A DNA stretch of 64,000 bases from Metallyticus violacea (lineage: Eukaryota; Arthropoda; Insecta; Mantodea; Metallyticidae), in the NCBI GenBank assembly GCA_030762175.1, contig CM060831.1:29440001-29504000 (forward strand). The letters run 5' to 3'. Shown here one piece after another: positions 46,090-56,399 of this stretch (position 1 is the stretch's first letter; every line of letters begins with the position of its first letter). Below the pieces are notes generated by a model. That model was not told the origin of the DNA. It worked only from the letters and a program-made list of their open reading frames with translations, and searched no databases. The translations under genes were made by a program, and so were the position numbers.

Positions 46090-47560
46090 TCAGATGTGTG
46101 ATGTTCCCTGGTCTAATTTCATCGATTTCATTAACCAGCAAAATTAGACCGCTGGGGATTAGGGTTTAAACTAAAGCGAAAACTTAAAAGTTGCTCTAGC
46201 GCCCACAATATTTGTCTTTTCTCAACAAAACTCAGTATATACCATAGAATTAAAAAAAAAAAAAAATCTGAAAATTAATAAAATGAGATTACTAGGATTG
46301 GGGGTTTGCCTGAAAACGAAAAATAAAAATTGCTCTAGCAGTCCAATATTTGTTTTTGCACAAAAAATTCAGTATATACCATTTAAATAAAATAGTAAGG
46401 ACATTATCTGAAAACCAAAAGTTAAAATGCTCTCTAGCATTTAATTTACTCTCATTTGGTTCAAAATAAAATGACAAATTAACTCGGCATATAAACTACA
46501 TTTATAACAATGCATATGTTGATTTGATTTATTTATGGACGCTCTTTAATAGCTCAGGTCATTGTCCCATTTAACTCAGGGCATGAAATGGCTGACAAAT
46601 TTTGCTCAGAGGCCTCTTTCAGGCTGGAGGTTCTTTATCGTGCCATAAATGTATGACGTGGGATCCACGGCTTTAGTTCCCTTCCGAAGGAAGCCATACT
46701 TAGCCAGGTTTGAACCCGCGATCTTGGGTTTAGGGCAAGTATGGTTACCACTACACCACCAGGACCAACTATGATGCATATGGGTTATATTTAATGAAAG
46801 CATTGTCCTAAAGGTACCAACTGTGAAATATATTCTGTTTGTCAGAATTGTTTTTATATAAGAGTGCTGTGTAATAACATTCAGAAAACTTTTGCATTAC
46901 TTGTTTTTGCCACAATAACATTTAAAGTAAATTTCATAGCCACTGAAAATCCATGGAACTTTCAATTGTTTATTGTTGATCATATATATTTTCTTAGTAT
47001 ATAGTAATTTTTTTAAAATAGTAGCATTTGTTTTTATTGACATATGAACATCTTAAATACACAAGGTAAGTGGATACTTTCTGTCTCTTTTAGTGAATGT
47101 AAAGATGATACCAATGGCTCAGTTCATACATGATTATATTTCAAAATACCTACAGAATGTAGCTTTATTTATCAGATTATATATTGCATTTAATTAATAT
47201 TATCCCCTTAATTTTTGTGGTATCTCAATAATAGTAAGAGGAAGAATTCTAAAAATGTGATTTATCTTTTGTAATACTTTTAGATTGCAATAATTCCAAT
47301 TTTGTTCCCATGACTTTAGAATATTTGAAAAAACCCTTCAAAGATTTTTGAAGGGGAAAACAAGCGCAAATCTAATTGAGTAATGTATTTATAATTCAGT
47401 TTTCTTTTATTAGTTAGCTTTAGAATTTGTCATGATAATTAACATACAGTGATGCCAAAACTTAATAAGGCCATAATTTGGATTTTACATTCTTTTAAAG
47501 TTAGGTACCCTACTTACTGAGGAATTCACTTAGTTTGTGCAGCTCCAGTGTGAAGGACTT
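46090..47560 (+). mobile_element. Element A copy 5, interrupted by a SINE
   Basis: Tandem units near 46195, 46330 and 46430, then the right part through CAGCTCCAGTGTGAAGGACT near 47555. A SINE 2 copy is inserted at 46519-46773, in a place that copies 1 and 2 show unoccupied (ATGCATATG followed by TTATATTTAA-type sequence). More diverged than copies 3 and 4. Confidence 0.65.
46519..46773 (-). mobile_element. SINE family 2 copy with target-site duplication
   Basis: Reverse orientation: head at the right (CTGGTGGTGTAGTGGTAACC on the minus strand), GGGTTCAAACCTGG B box, and A-rich tail end at the left. Flanks ATGCATATG at 46510-46518 and 46774-46782 are a 9-base duplication of the element A target. 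A short stretch of the body is missing. Confidence 0.93.
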
Positions 47561-49269
47561 TTATTTTAGTATCATGTGCATCATATTCTAACACAAGAGT
47601 GAATATTTGAAATTACTGCACATTTAGCACTAGGTTTCACGTAGCCTAACATCTGAAAATTGACTATAATTTCATTTATTTTAAGAGCAAGACTGACATG
47701 ACTTGCCAAAAATCATAACATTGAACTTCCCAAGAGATGATGTTTCTTTACCACCATTTATATTGTTATATTCTTGATCAGTTTTTTCTTTTGATTTGAG
47801 CTTGGATTTTCTACATCTAGGGTTAGTATTGCATAAGTATTTCCTGACTCTACAATCATTTTCCTTTCCACTGTTCATAACATATTCACTCTTTTTCTCT
47901 GCTTCTCCCTATTGAAGCTGGGCTCTTTGGCAATTACTAATTAGCGAGAAATATTTTTAAATGTTTTTTCTTAATGCTGAAAAGCATAATAACTAGGCTC
48001 TAGTACCTTTCTTCCCATAATTTACTTTCATCTTGCCTTTTGACTTCTCTTTCCTTTCTTTTTTGCTGGCCTTCTTTGTGTGTTAGAAGTCCAAAGATGC
48101 GCTACACGTTAGTGTTTTGAGCTCGTATTTTTTAATTTTCATATTTACTTCCTTGGCTTGTCTGATGGATGCTCACACAGCATTGGTGTCTGTGTATTGG
48201 CACAATTCCCAGCACTGGGGTGGTCATGTAGGGCCATGTTATATCCTCTAGTAAAGGTCAGGCCTGGGGAAAAGGCTCGCTCAGGAAAGATAAATCTAAG
48301 GATTCAGTAATACTTACTACATTACTTTTCTTTCATGTATTATTTTATTATGTATGAATGTAATTATTTTTATTTTAAAAATTTGATTTATATGCCCACC
48401 ACAAAATCTGCAGCTGTTGCAGTATGCCAACAGTTCTTCCTGGCATCTCTAAGTAAAGGGTAAACTCCACCGTGACGGCAATCTTAATAGGGGATATACC
48501 TAAAGAGAAAAGGGAAGGAGACAAAAAATAGGCAAAATTTGTTGAGAAGAGTGATCATTTAGAATTTTCCTGCTAATTACAACAGAAATAATTAAAAGAG
48601 TATCCATAATTACACAATCTGTATAACAATACAGTAGATGACAGATACAAAGTAAAAGTCTAGTATTTGTCAGCATTTCCTCTCCCTCACCTGACTGTTG
48701 TAGCACATACATTACACTGAGAAAGCAAATTAATAATAAAAATGTCCCCAGGAAAAAAGCACTGAAGTAAATAAAGCTCTTCTTGAACAGATTAACTGGC
48801 AGGCATTTTGCAGACACAAAGCAAAGTTTCCATATGTAGAAAATAGATTATATGGCTACGCAACTGAAAAGAGAGTGTTTGGGAGTGTCATTACCATTGA
48901 AATGTTCCAAATGAAAGCTTAGCAATAGCAGAAGAACTAAACATAACTTAAGGCTGAATAGCTCACTTGCTTTTTTTCCATAGGAAAACGAGCATCACTC
49001 GTCTCTGTGCCCATTATGAAGAGTATTACAAAAGAGAAATCACAATTTTTCAATTATGATTAATATTATTATTATTGAGATTAAACCACAAATGAAATGG
49101 GTAACCACTGACAGCTATATGTGTAGATATTTTTAAAAAAAATTTTTAAAAGTAACTTAATTTAGAGATCAAGTTTGAGCTCGAGTACAAAGTCTGGAAT
49201 GTGGTTTTACATTGTTAGATATTTATAGCGTTTACCCTGCCCTATTCCATCATGATTGTTGCATGTTGT
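47561..49269. other. Unresolved; two weak minus-strand frames
   Basis: Minus frames at 47878-47681 (65 codons, Lys/Asn/Ser-rich with several Cys) and 48817-48500 (105 codons, two hydrophobic stretches that could span a membrane) are open. They lack recognisable motifs or splice context. A minus-strand piece near 48090-48010 reads QQKRKEREVKRQDESKLWEE, also coding-like. These may be remains of one decayed gene or unrelated. Confidence 0.3.
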
Positions 49270-50070
49270 TCTCAGAAAAGTTGCCTAGCACCCTTCAAGA
49301 ATGAAGTCGAAATGTTAATGCAGGAAGGAGGAAACACTTGGTGAATTGCAGGTTCAATCCAGCTTGTAACGTCAAGTGCTCCAAATCCGCCTGCCATTAG
49401 CTCACAATAATCTTTCCAGGCATGTGTATGAATCGTGCTGGTAAACTTTACATGTTGCTCAATTAAATTGAACAGTGTGTTGGTCTCTCTCCAGTCATTT
49501 GGACAATTCTCCATCCTTAATTTGTTCTCAATGACTGAAAATGCAAGTTGCCCCTTACAATGCGGCCTGGATTAAATTTGCTTTGTCCAATTTTGCATTC
49601 ATCAATCTAAACGATGTGGCCGGGATTGTAATGTGATGAAGAACAGCTAGCATTGCTGTCCTCTGTAGGTCATCATTAAATAAAAATTGTAAGCAGGCCT
49701 CTTTTTCCAGGCACATTAGTATCACATCTATTTTGCTAATAAAACGATCCCTATTGGTGATGGTAATGCTACACTTATTGAATTTCTGGCTTTGCTCAGA
49801 AGAATAAACTGGATTAAGTCTTCAATTGGTTGCAAATTTGCCTGTTGGCCATCTTTGCTAGCCAGCCTATGCAGTGCTCATTTTTGATATGTATCCACCA
49901 TTCAGGGGACTTCTGCACCCAATTGTCTTTGATGCCATTACCTTTGCCCACAAAAGTTGCACAATGGTGCACAGTTTGAGGGTTGTACATTCATTCAGAG
50001 ATGTTGCCATCTTGCAACTGCAGTTTTGCTATTGTAAATATCAACATCTTGTGTTATCATTAATTTCCAC
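49270..50070 (-). pseudogene. Unidentified decayed coding region
   Basis: From about 50060 downwards the minus strand reads coding-like in two linked frames: a segment including NRDRFISKIDVILMCLEKE and LHHITIPATSFRLMNAKLDK (about 49770-49565), then after a stop and shift an 80-codon open frame (49514-49272) containing NDWRETNTLFNLIEQ and AGGFGALDVTSWIEPAI, ending at TGA. Earlier stops occur near 49840. Residue use is that of a real protein, not chance. It matches none of the transposon proteins I recognise. Origin (host gene, mobile element or virus-derived) is open. Confidence 0.45.
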
Positions 50071-50147
50071 CAGATTAATGCTACTATGTAGAGGAAATAT
50101 CTCAGGTGTCTAATGCAAATATGTAGCATGCCACATCAATTTGGGGT

Positions 50148-50393
50148 CGGTTCTGGTGGTGTAGTGGTAACCATACTTGCCTTCTAAACTCAAGATTGCC
50201 ATTTCGATCCCAGCCAGGACCGATGGATTTTATCGGGCCTAAAAATCCTAAGTATGGCTTCCTTTGAAAGGGAAGTAAAGCCATGGATCCCATGTCGTAC
50301 ATTTGTGGCACGATAAAGAACTTCAAGCTTGAAATAAGAGGCCTCTGAGCAAAATTTGTTGGCCATTTCACGCCCTGATTTGAATGGGACGCT
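50148..50393 (+). mobile_element. SINE family 2, left part (split by SINE 1)
   Basis: tRNA-like head GGTTCTGGTGGTGTAGTGGT, body CTAAAAATCCTAAGTATGGC, GAGGCCTCTGAGCAAAATTT, to GAATGGGACGCT. It continues after the inserted SINE 1 at 50697-50738. It is itself flanked by ACATCAATTTGGG at about 50133 and 50738. Confidence 0.92.
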
Positions 50394-50696
50394 TTTTTTT
50401 TTTTTTTTTTTTGAGTAGTGTTTAACGCCCGTTTTTACTACTGAGGCACCACAGGCGGTGGACACTGATGATACATGAAATGAAATGATAAATTGGGAAA
50501 GGATATTTTTTTTTTTTTTAAGGAAGGAAGCGTTCCAGGCCTAAGTTTAGGTACCTCCCCGGCATTTGCCAGTTATGAAGACTGAGGAAAACCTGGAAAA
50601 AACCCCAGTCAGGGAGGACGGTCCTGGCGGGATTCGAACCGCAGACCTCCCGCTCACGAGTCCGTGCCTTAACGACCTCGGCCACCCGTGGCGGTC
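50394..50696 (-). mobile_element. SINE family 1 inserted into SINE family 2
   Basis: Reverse orientation, with the T-run (A-tail) at the left and the tRNA-like head at the right (GCCACGGGTGGCCGAGGTCG, then GCGGTTCGAATCCCGCCAGG on the minus strand). Target-site duplication GAATGGGACGCT, 12 of 12 identical, at 50382-50393 and 50697-50708. This is the best-preserved head in the window and shows a class II tRNA origin. Confidence 0.95.
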
Positions 50697-50738
50697 GAAT
50701 GGGACGCTGATGATCAGAGATGTTAAATAATAAATAAC

Positions 50739-51025
50739 ATCAATTTGGGTCCATACTGGTGGTCTAGTGATAACCATACTTGCTTTATAAACTGAAGATC
50801 ACGGGCCATGGCTGATGGATTTTTTTTTAATGTAAAAGTCCTAAGTATGGCTTTATTTGGCAGGGAAGTAAAACCGTGTGTCCCATGTCATAGATGTAAG
50901 GCACAAAAACCTCAAGCTTGAAAGAAGAGGCCTCTGAGCAAAATTTATCGGCTGTTTCTTGCTCTGAATTGGAACACTGATGACCTGAAATGCTAAAGAG
51001 AGTCTGTAAATAAACCAAATGACAT
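50739..51025 (+). mobile_element. Second SINE family 2 copy, directly adjacent
   Basis: Starts at ACTGGTGGTCTAGTGATAAC and ends near TCTGTAAATAAACCAAATGA. The B box is degraded (CACGGGCCATGGC). It follows the target-site repeat of the previous SINE. After it, ACATAAATTTGCAG resembles the same target. Confidence 0.88.
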
Positions 51026-51056
51026 AAATTTGCAGTTTGCTTAATGTCTTACCTCA

Positions 51057-51080
51057 TGCGTGTGTGTGTGTGTGTGTGTG
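51057..51080. repeat. (TG)n microsatellite
   Basis: Eleven GT/TG units, 220 bases before gene 2. Confidence 0.95.
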
Positions 51081-51276
51081 TTTGTGCAGAAATAGCCATG
51101 TGTTTCATTAATTTGAAATTAATGTGACAACTAAAAGACACATTTCCTATTAGTAGCCCAACATTTTGCTTTGGTCACCATTGCATGTACTCCATGCTAT
51201 GCTCATATTTTAGACTTTCATTACAAATAATTTAAAATGCAGTACAAGAAATTTGTAAGTTAAAAGTGACAAGAAA

Positions 51277-51399
51277 ATGAATAGCGGTCTAAACATTAAA
51301 GAAGAACAAAAGGATATTGATACATGTTCACTTCAGTTGAAAAGACCAGAAACTCATGCAGAAAATTCCTATGATGCTGCTCATGATCCGGAGTTAAAG
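51277..51399 (+). CDS. Gene 2 exon 1 (acidic IKEE module)
   Basis: ATG at 51277 in context GAAAATGA opens 41 codons (MNSGLNIKEEQKDIDT...), rich in Glu, Asp and Lys, ending at donor G|GTAAGC (51400) in phase 0. The start is chosen because an in-frame stop lies close upstream and no acceptor is seen. Similar short acidic exons with an IKEE motif precede zinc-finger arrays in arthropod C2H2 genes. The next recognised exon has the same phase. Confidence 0.6.
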
Positions 51400-52669
51400 G
51401 TAAGCAGCAAAAATATAGTTTTAAAAGTACAAATGTTCATTGTAAATTTCTAGAACTAAAATCTGTACAGGTTTTGATTACAGTAAGGCTTTGATATACA
51501 ATTTTTTGCTTTATGTATGTGGAAATTTTATTAATACATTTTGTTGTAAAACTAGTGCTAAATAAACAATCCTGCTTTCAGTTGCTTCTATCATTTCCCA
51601 GAATTTTACTAATTCTAATGATCACAAAACATCTTCAGCACTGTTGAATTATTTTTGTACTTGTTTGGCATTTGCCTTATGCAGCATCTTCATTCCAATG
51701 ATTGCTAAAACCTGCATGCCATGTGCAAGAAATTGTGTACCTTCTTATTACAGTTGAATCAGTTGCAACTGCTGGAATTGAGTCATTTAGTTGCTTCATG
51801 GAAGCAACAGGTTGAATGCACTTTTTACTCTTTATTAACATTTTGTTAAGATTTGTGTATTGTGACTTGTATCATTATGCCTACTATGAGATTTGCATTA
51901 GAACACAACATATTTATTTACTACTGCTATGCAACAAAGAAATTATACAAATATTGCAGGAACAAATTGCGTTATACATATCCTTAAATAGTGCATCTCT
52001 AATTTGCAGTAACGAAATTAGAGGAAAAGGTTCAACACCCTTGTATTTTCCTTGATGAGTAACCAGAATTAGAAAATTTATTGTTAACAAAGGAAAATTT
52101 GATGAGGCTCCTGGAGTGGGAGCACAGCTGAGCCATTTTATCCCAAAATATATCGTAATAATTTTAGAGTTAAGTGTTAACATATATAATAAATTTGATT
52201 AGAATATAAGGTTTAAAGAATGTAAGAAATGACAAAACAGTAGTGGTTTAAATAAATACAAGTTGTAGATGATTTTATTTATATTAAGGAATTAAATTAG
52301 CAGTACAGAAAATGTTGGCATGAACTAAGGGCAGGTGTCTGTCAACTTCTGACAGACAATTTACTCTTGAAATATGTCCTAATGTGGTATATAAAGCCAT
52401 CAAACAAACTTTCAGTCTCCCTCATTTCTCTGCAGTCTGACTTCAAAACTTCCACAGCCACAAGGAGGGCACAGCATGCATGCATGCATGCATTCATAAG
52501 GGGGAGAGAGGTTTCCCAATGGTAGCTTATGAGAGCAGGTTTATCTCTGAATGATTCATTCCTGTAAGCAGCATAGTTCAGCAACCAATAAGAAGAATTA
52601 CTATATTGATTGAGAAACAATATTTTCATAGGAGAACAAGAGAATAACCCAGTGTTTGACTGCTTTTGC
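51400..52669. other. Gene 2 intron 1, first part; nothing recognised
   Basis: AT-rich intron sequence. A short (CATG)n run lies near 52478-52492. No element identified. Confidence 0.5.
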
Positions 52670-52681
52670 TTGTGTAGGTAA

Positions 52682-52949
52682 CACTGCCACGGGTGGCCAG
52701 ACTTGTGAGCGGGAGGTCTGGGGTTCGAATCCTGCGGGACTGTCCTCCCTGACTGTGGTTTTTTCCAGGTTTTCCTCAGTCCTCATAACTGGCAAATGCT
52801 GGGGAAGTACCCTAAACTTAGGCCTGGAACATTTCCTTTCTTAAAAAAAATCCTTTCCCAATATATCATTTCATTTCATGTATCACCAGTGTTCATCGCC
52901 TTTGGTGCCTCAGTAGTAAAAACGGACATAAAGCACCATTTAAAAAAAA
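52682..52949 (+). mobile_element. SINE family 1 copy with target-site duplication
   Basis: Head shortened (ACGGGTGGCCAGACTTGTGAG, missing the GGTCGTTAAGGCGC segment), GGGGTTCGAATCC B box, full body and A-tail. Flanks TTGTGTAGGTAA at 52670-52681 and 52950-52961 are a 12-base duplication. Confidence 0.94.
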
Positions 52950-53259
52950 TTGTGTAGGTAAGTGAGATTATAGTTAACATATTTAATAAATTCTAATAGA
53001 ATACATAATCATTCAATTTTCTATGGTTTGCTAAGTACAATTTAAATAACCAGGCCTTAGTATTTTTTCTTTTTATTTTGAATCCTCACCCTTTACAACA
53101 TCTTTCAATGTTTAATCCTATAACTAATGTTGATTCCACCAATAAGTCATCATCATTTATTGACATCTTTTAAGCCTAACATTACAAGTGTAAACAGGCT
53201 AAATATGATTGGGATTCATTTTAATACATGTTTCTGAATGATTTGTCCTTGTCACATTC

Positions 53260-54040
53260 TATGCAGAAAATTATAACTCTTGTATCTCAACCATTTCTGC
53301 AGTTAACTTCTTCTCAATTTATGCTCATAATTATATCATAAGCTCTCTCAAAAATTTACAAGTACAGTATACAGCTTGCACATTTTAATAACAAGCTTTT
53401 ATCAATAAATGTTTTGATAATCATAGCATTAGTCATTATTGTTTTACCTTCTCTAAATCCTGATTGAAATGGCAATAATCTTTTACTCTCCTCTGCTCAG
53501 CATTTTATTATTTCTCCCAAATTTAGACAGCAATGGGATACCTCCATAATTACATAGTTTTCCTTTACCTTTATATTCTTTTCATTTTTTATTAACGATT
53601 ATGTACAATGGCTTCATTAGTTTATATGAATACATAATTACACATTTATTATTTATACATATCTAGCTGTATAATTTAGTGACAAGAATTCCTTCATAGT
53701 ATAAAAATGATGTTTTTAACACATTTTTAAATGTTGTGCTGGAAATGCTTTTACATGAGTTTGTATTTTATTGTATAGAATTGTACCTTTTGATTGGCTT
53801 TTTTAAGTCTGTGACATTGTAAGTGCATCAATCCAGCTGATGTAGCGTGATGCAGATGATAATCCTCATTATTTCTAAAAGGCTCTTTATTTTTATTAAC
53901 ATCAGATACAGTTTATTAATTGTTGTACTGGCAGCATGGAATGGTAATTGCTGCATTATTCTTAATATTTTCTTTTGCCATTTAAAGACCAAAGATAATA
54001 AATCTTGCTGTTGCCCAAAATGGTACATCAAAAGCTAATA
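53260..54040 (-). mobile_element. LINE fragments (RT pieces)
   Basis: Near 53560-53380 the minus strand gives PFQSGFREGKT and, after a shift, an FERAYDII-like piece, matching the RT region around the first catalytic Asp. At 54031-53828 an open frame contains VFKWQKKILRIMQQLPFHA, like the C-terminal region after the RT in non-LTR elements. The two pieces are in the wrong order for one element, so two insertions or a rearrangement. 53640-53830 recurs at 44590-44760. Confidence 0.6.
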
Positions 54041-54981
54041 TGGAATGTACATAGCCAAAATATACATTTCTAAAAACATCTTCAGTGCAGCTGCTACTTA
54101 ATATATTCATTGCATAAGATATGTTACTTAATTTATTACATAAGGTGAAATGTGTTCATTCCAAGGTATAAATAGGTTGATTTATGCCATCTCACATCTC
54201 TTGAGAGTACCCTTTTATCTTTAATCTGTTTAAAAGTTTGGTCAAATATGTTGTATCTTTTATCTTCATGCCACACTTGGAAAAAACACTGCTAGCAACT
54301 TGCCAATGCACACTTGTTTTTTAAAACCTCTTCCTTTCAAAAGGGTCCATCCAATTCTTCTGTATATATACTATGTAGATCTAGATTCATTCAAAACACA
54401 TTTCTCCATTTCAGATCGATGCTCGAAATACTTAATCCAATGTGCTGGTTTGATAAAAGTTACTTTAAACAATTTCCTTACAACCTCCAGATATTATTTT
54501 AACTGCAACATCATGAGTCCTACTTCTCCCCCAGTTTTCCCCCTTCATCTCTAACATCAGCTTGAAAGTCTTTTAAATCTATCATTCTTTACCTGTCTCC
54601 CTTTCCATTTTGCTCTCTCTCCATAAAATCGTTGCCCTTGTTACGAAATGTTGCATACTCCTACACTAGCATCAAAGCAATCATTTAGCCTCATACTTTT
54701 CTGGTATGCATTTCTATATGCACATTTTAAAGCAAATTCACATATCTGTAGTATACTTTCTTTACACAAATTCACCAATGCATTTATCTATGTACAATTT
54801 TAGAGTTCATATTATTATAAAAATGATCACTTCTCCCATTATTTCTGCATATTTTAATTCTTTCTTGCCTGAAAATGTATAATGATACGAAAATTTGAAT
54901 TGGGACTTTGAGTAGTAAACAATTGATTTTCCTCAATTAAATATACTTACGAAGCTGTTGAAAGTGGAGTGGATTATATAC
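54041..54981. other. Gene 2 intron 1, late part; nothing recognised
   Basis: AT-rich. The plus frames at 54300-54554 have no motif; they may be more antisense LINE sequence. Confidence 0.4.
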
Positions 54982-55089
54982 AACCAATGTAATAAATGTG
55001 TTCACACTAACTCCATTCACTCCCAAAACATATGTCCAGTTTTATGTAAGCGAATGGAGTTAGTGTGAACAAATTTTATTACATTGGTT
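54982..55089. repeat. Fold-back hairpin (H5)
   Basis: Arms 54982-55018 and 55052-55089 pair over 37-38 bases with about two differences. The inner arm is TTCACACTAACTCCATTCAC. The loop TCCCAAAACATATGTCCAGT...ATGTAAG resembles that of H4 and the half element at 37.87 kb. Confidence 0.93.
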
Positions 55090-55574
55090 ATAAATGAATT
55101 TCCATTTGATCCAAAGTTGTTACTGGACATTTAGTTGATATGGGCCTTTGTTGGACTTAGTAGATTAGTACTTGTTTAGAATATTAAAAAATTGCAAATT
55201 AATTTGGTAGTCTATACGGGCTGGCCTGTTAGTCTTGTCCATTGAAGTGTCAACATTGGTGTTCAAGAATTTTTCTGGACTGTCCAGTGTTTAATAATGC
55301 TAAATTGAAATGGGAATTCCTCTTAAGTATCAACAGCTATGATTGGGGTCAATGCCTTCTGGAGATCAAAGTCTCTGACGCCTGTTACAACAGAAGAAAA
55401 AGATGTTTTAAACATATATTTAAACTGAATAATTTAAATTGTATAATTTATTATTTGTTATTTTGTGCAAACTCATTCATATATATTTTGCCAAAATGTA
55501 TAAATCTGTGAAACTAATCATTTTGAGATTGTTAGTGTCCTGTATTTATAGTTTTGTTTGTATTTCTTTTGCAG
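55090..55574. other. Gene 2 intron 1, end; nothing recognised
   Basis: AT-rich sequence up to the acceptor at 55574. The 89-codon frame at 55242-55511 has no motif and no splice support. Confidence 0.4.
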
Positions 55575-55715
55575 TTTCTGAAGAAGATTAGTAAATTCAA
55601 AGTAGATGACAAAATAGAAATTAAAGAAGAATTGCTTAACTACGAGACACATTCAATTGAGCTGAAGCCAGAAACTGGAGAGGAAGACTCTCATAATGCT
55701 TTGTTAAAATATGAG
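55575..55715 (+). CDS. Gene 2 exon 2 (acidic IKEE module)
   Basis: Acceptor TTTCTTTTGCAG, donor GTAAAT at 55716; 141 bases, phase 0 to 0, 47 codons. It contains IEIKEELLNYETHSIELKPE and a C-terminal SHNALLKYE. It aligns with exon 1 at IKEE, T-x-S, L-K-x-PET and a terminal acidic stretch, so the two exons look like duplicated modules. Such modules sit upstream of C2H2 arrays; a regulatory or interaction role is inferred. Confidence 0.65.
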
Positions 55716-56399
55716 GTAAATGGGACACAATGTGTGGTTGTAAATATAACCATACTTTAAAAAATGTATACTTTTTGTTCTTATATAAGGATCTAACATA
55801 TGTGTCTATAAAAAGGAAACAGAAATATCAATATGTTACTTACATAACATTAAATTTTATAGGTGGTATGTTATAAAATTTACCTTATACAAACCATACC
55901 AAAATTTTACTTATTCTGTGATTTGACCAGCTTTGGTTGTTGCAATAGTCAGTGAAAAAATTCATAGTTCTTATGAATAATTTGATCCGAACAAAATAGA
56001 AGAATATTTCATGTATATTCAGAATGAATGCATGAGTACTTTGAATGAACTGAAAAGGTGTGGCATGTGGATGTCATCATGAGTAAGCTACATGCTCATC
56101 TGGCTCCTATCCCACAAAAATATGGTCTAATACTAGGCCCTTGTAAAGTATGGTCTTATAACTTGTTCTACAAAAGAAGTGCAGCTCTAATAAAGTATTA
56201 ATTTGAATGAATGAATTCATTTAATATTTGATATTACAAATATCAAGCAAAGTATGCTGTACAAAATTACACAGTTACAATTTAATTCACATAACACAAT
56301 TTACATAAACACAAAATCTTCAAAAGTTCAACAGCATCAAAGCTGGGGTCCTCCCATATCCCAATCACCAGGTTATTTGTATGGTAAAGGACCTAAAGT
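55716..56399. other. Gene 2 intron 2, first part
   Basis: AT-rich. A small hairpin (TAAATTTTATA ... TATAAAATTTA) lies near 55850-55882. Nothing else. Confidence 0.5.

Noticed and set aside
48500..48817. Membrane protein gene on the minus strand
   Set aside because: Hydrophobic stretches arise easily in AT-rich DNA; no start context, splice site or family match supports a gene.
50610..50696. tRNA-Leu/Ser gene (minus)
   Set aside because: It is a good tRNA-like head, but continuous with the SINE 1 body, inserted with a target-site duplication, and has poor acceptor-stem pairing.
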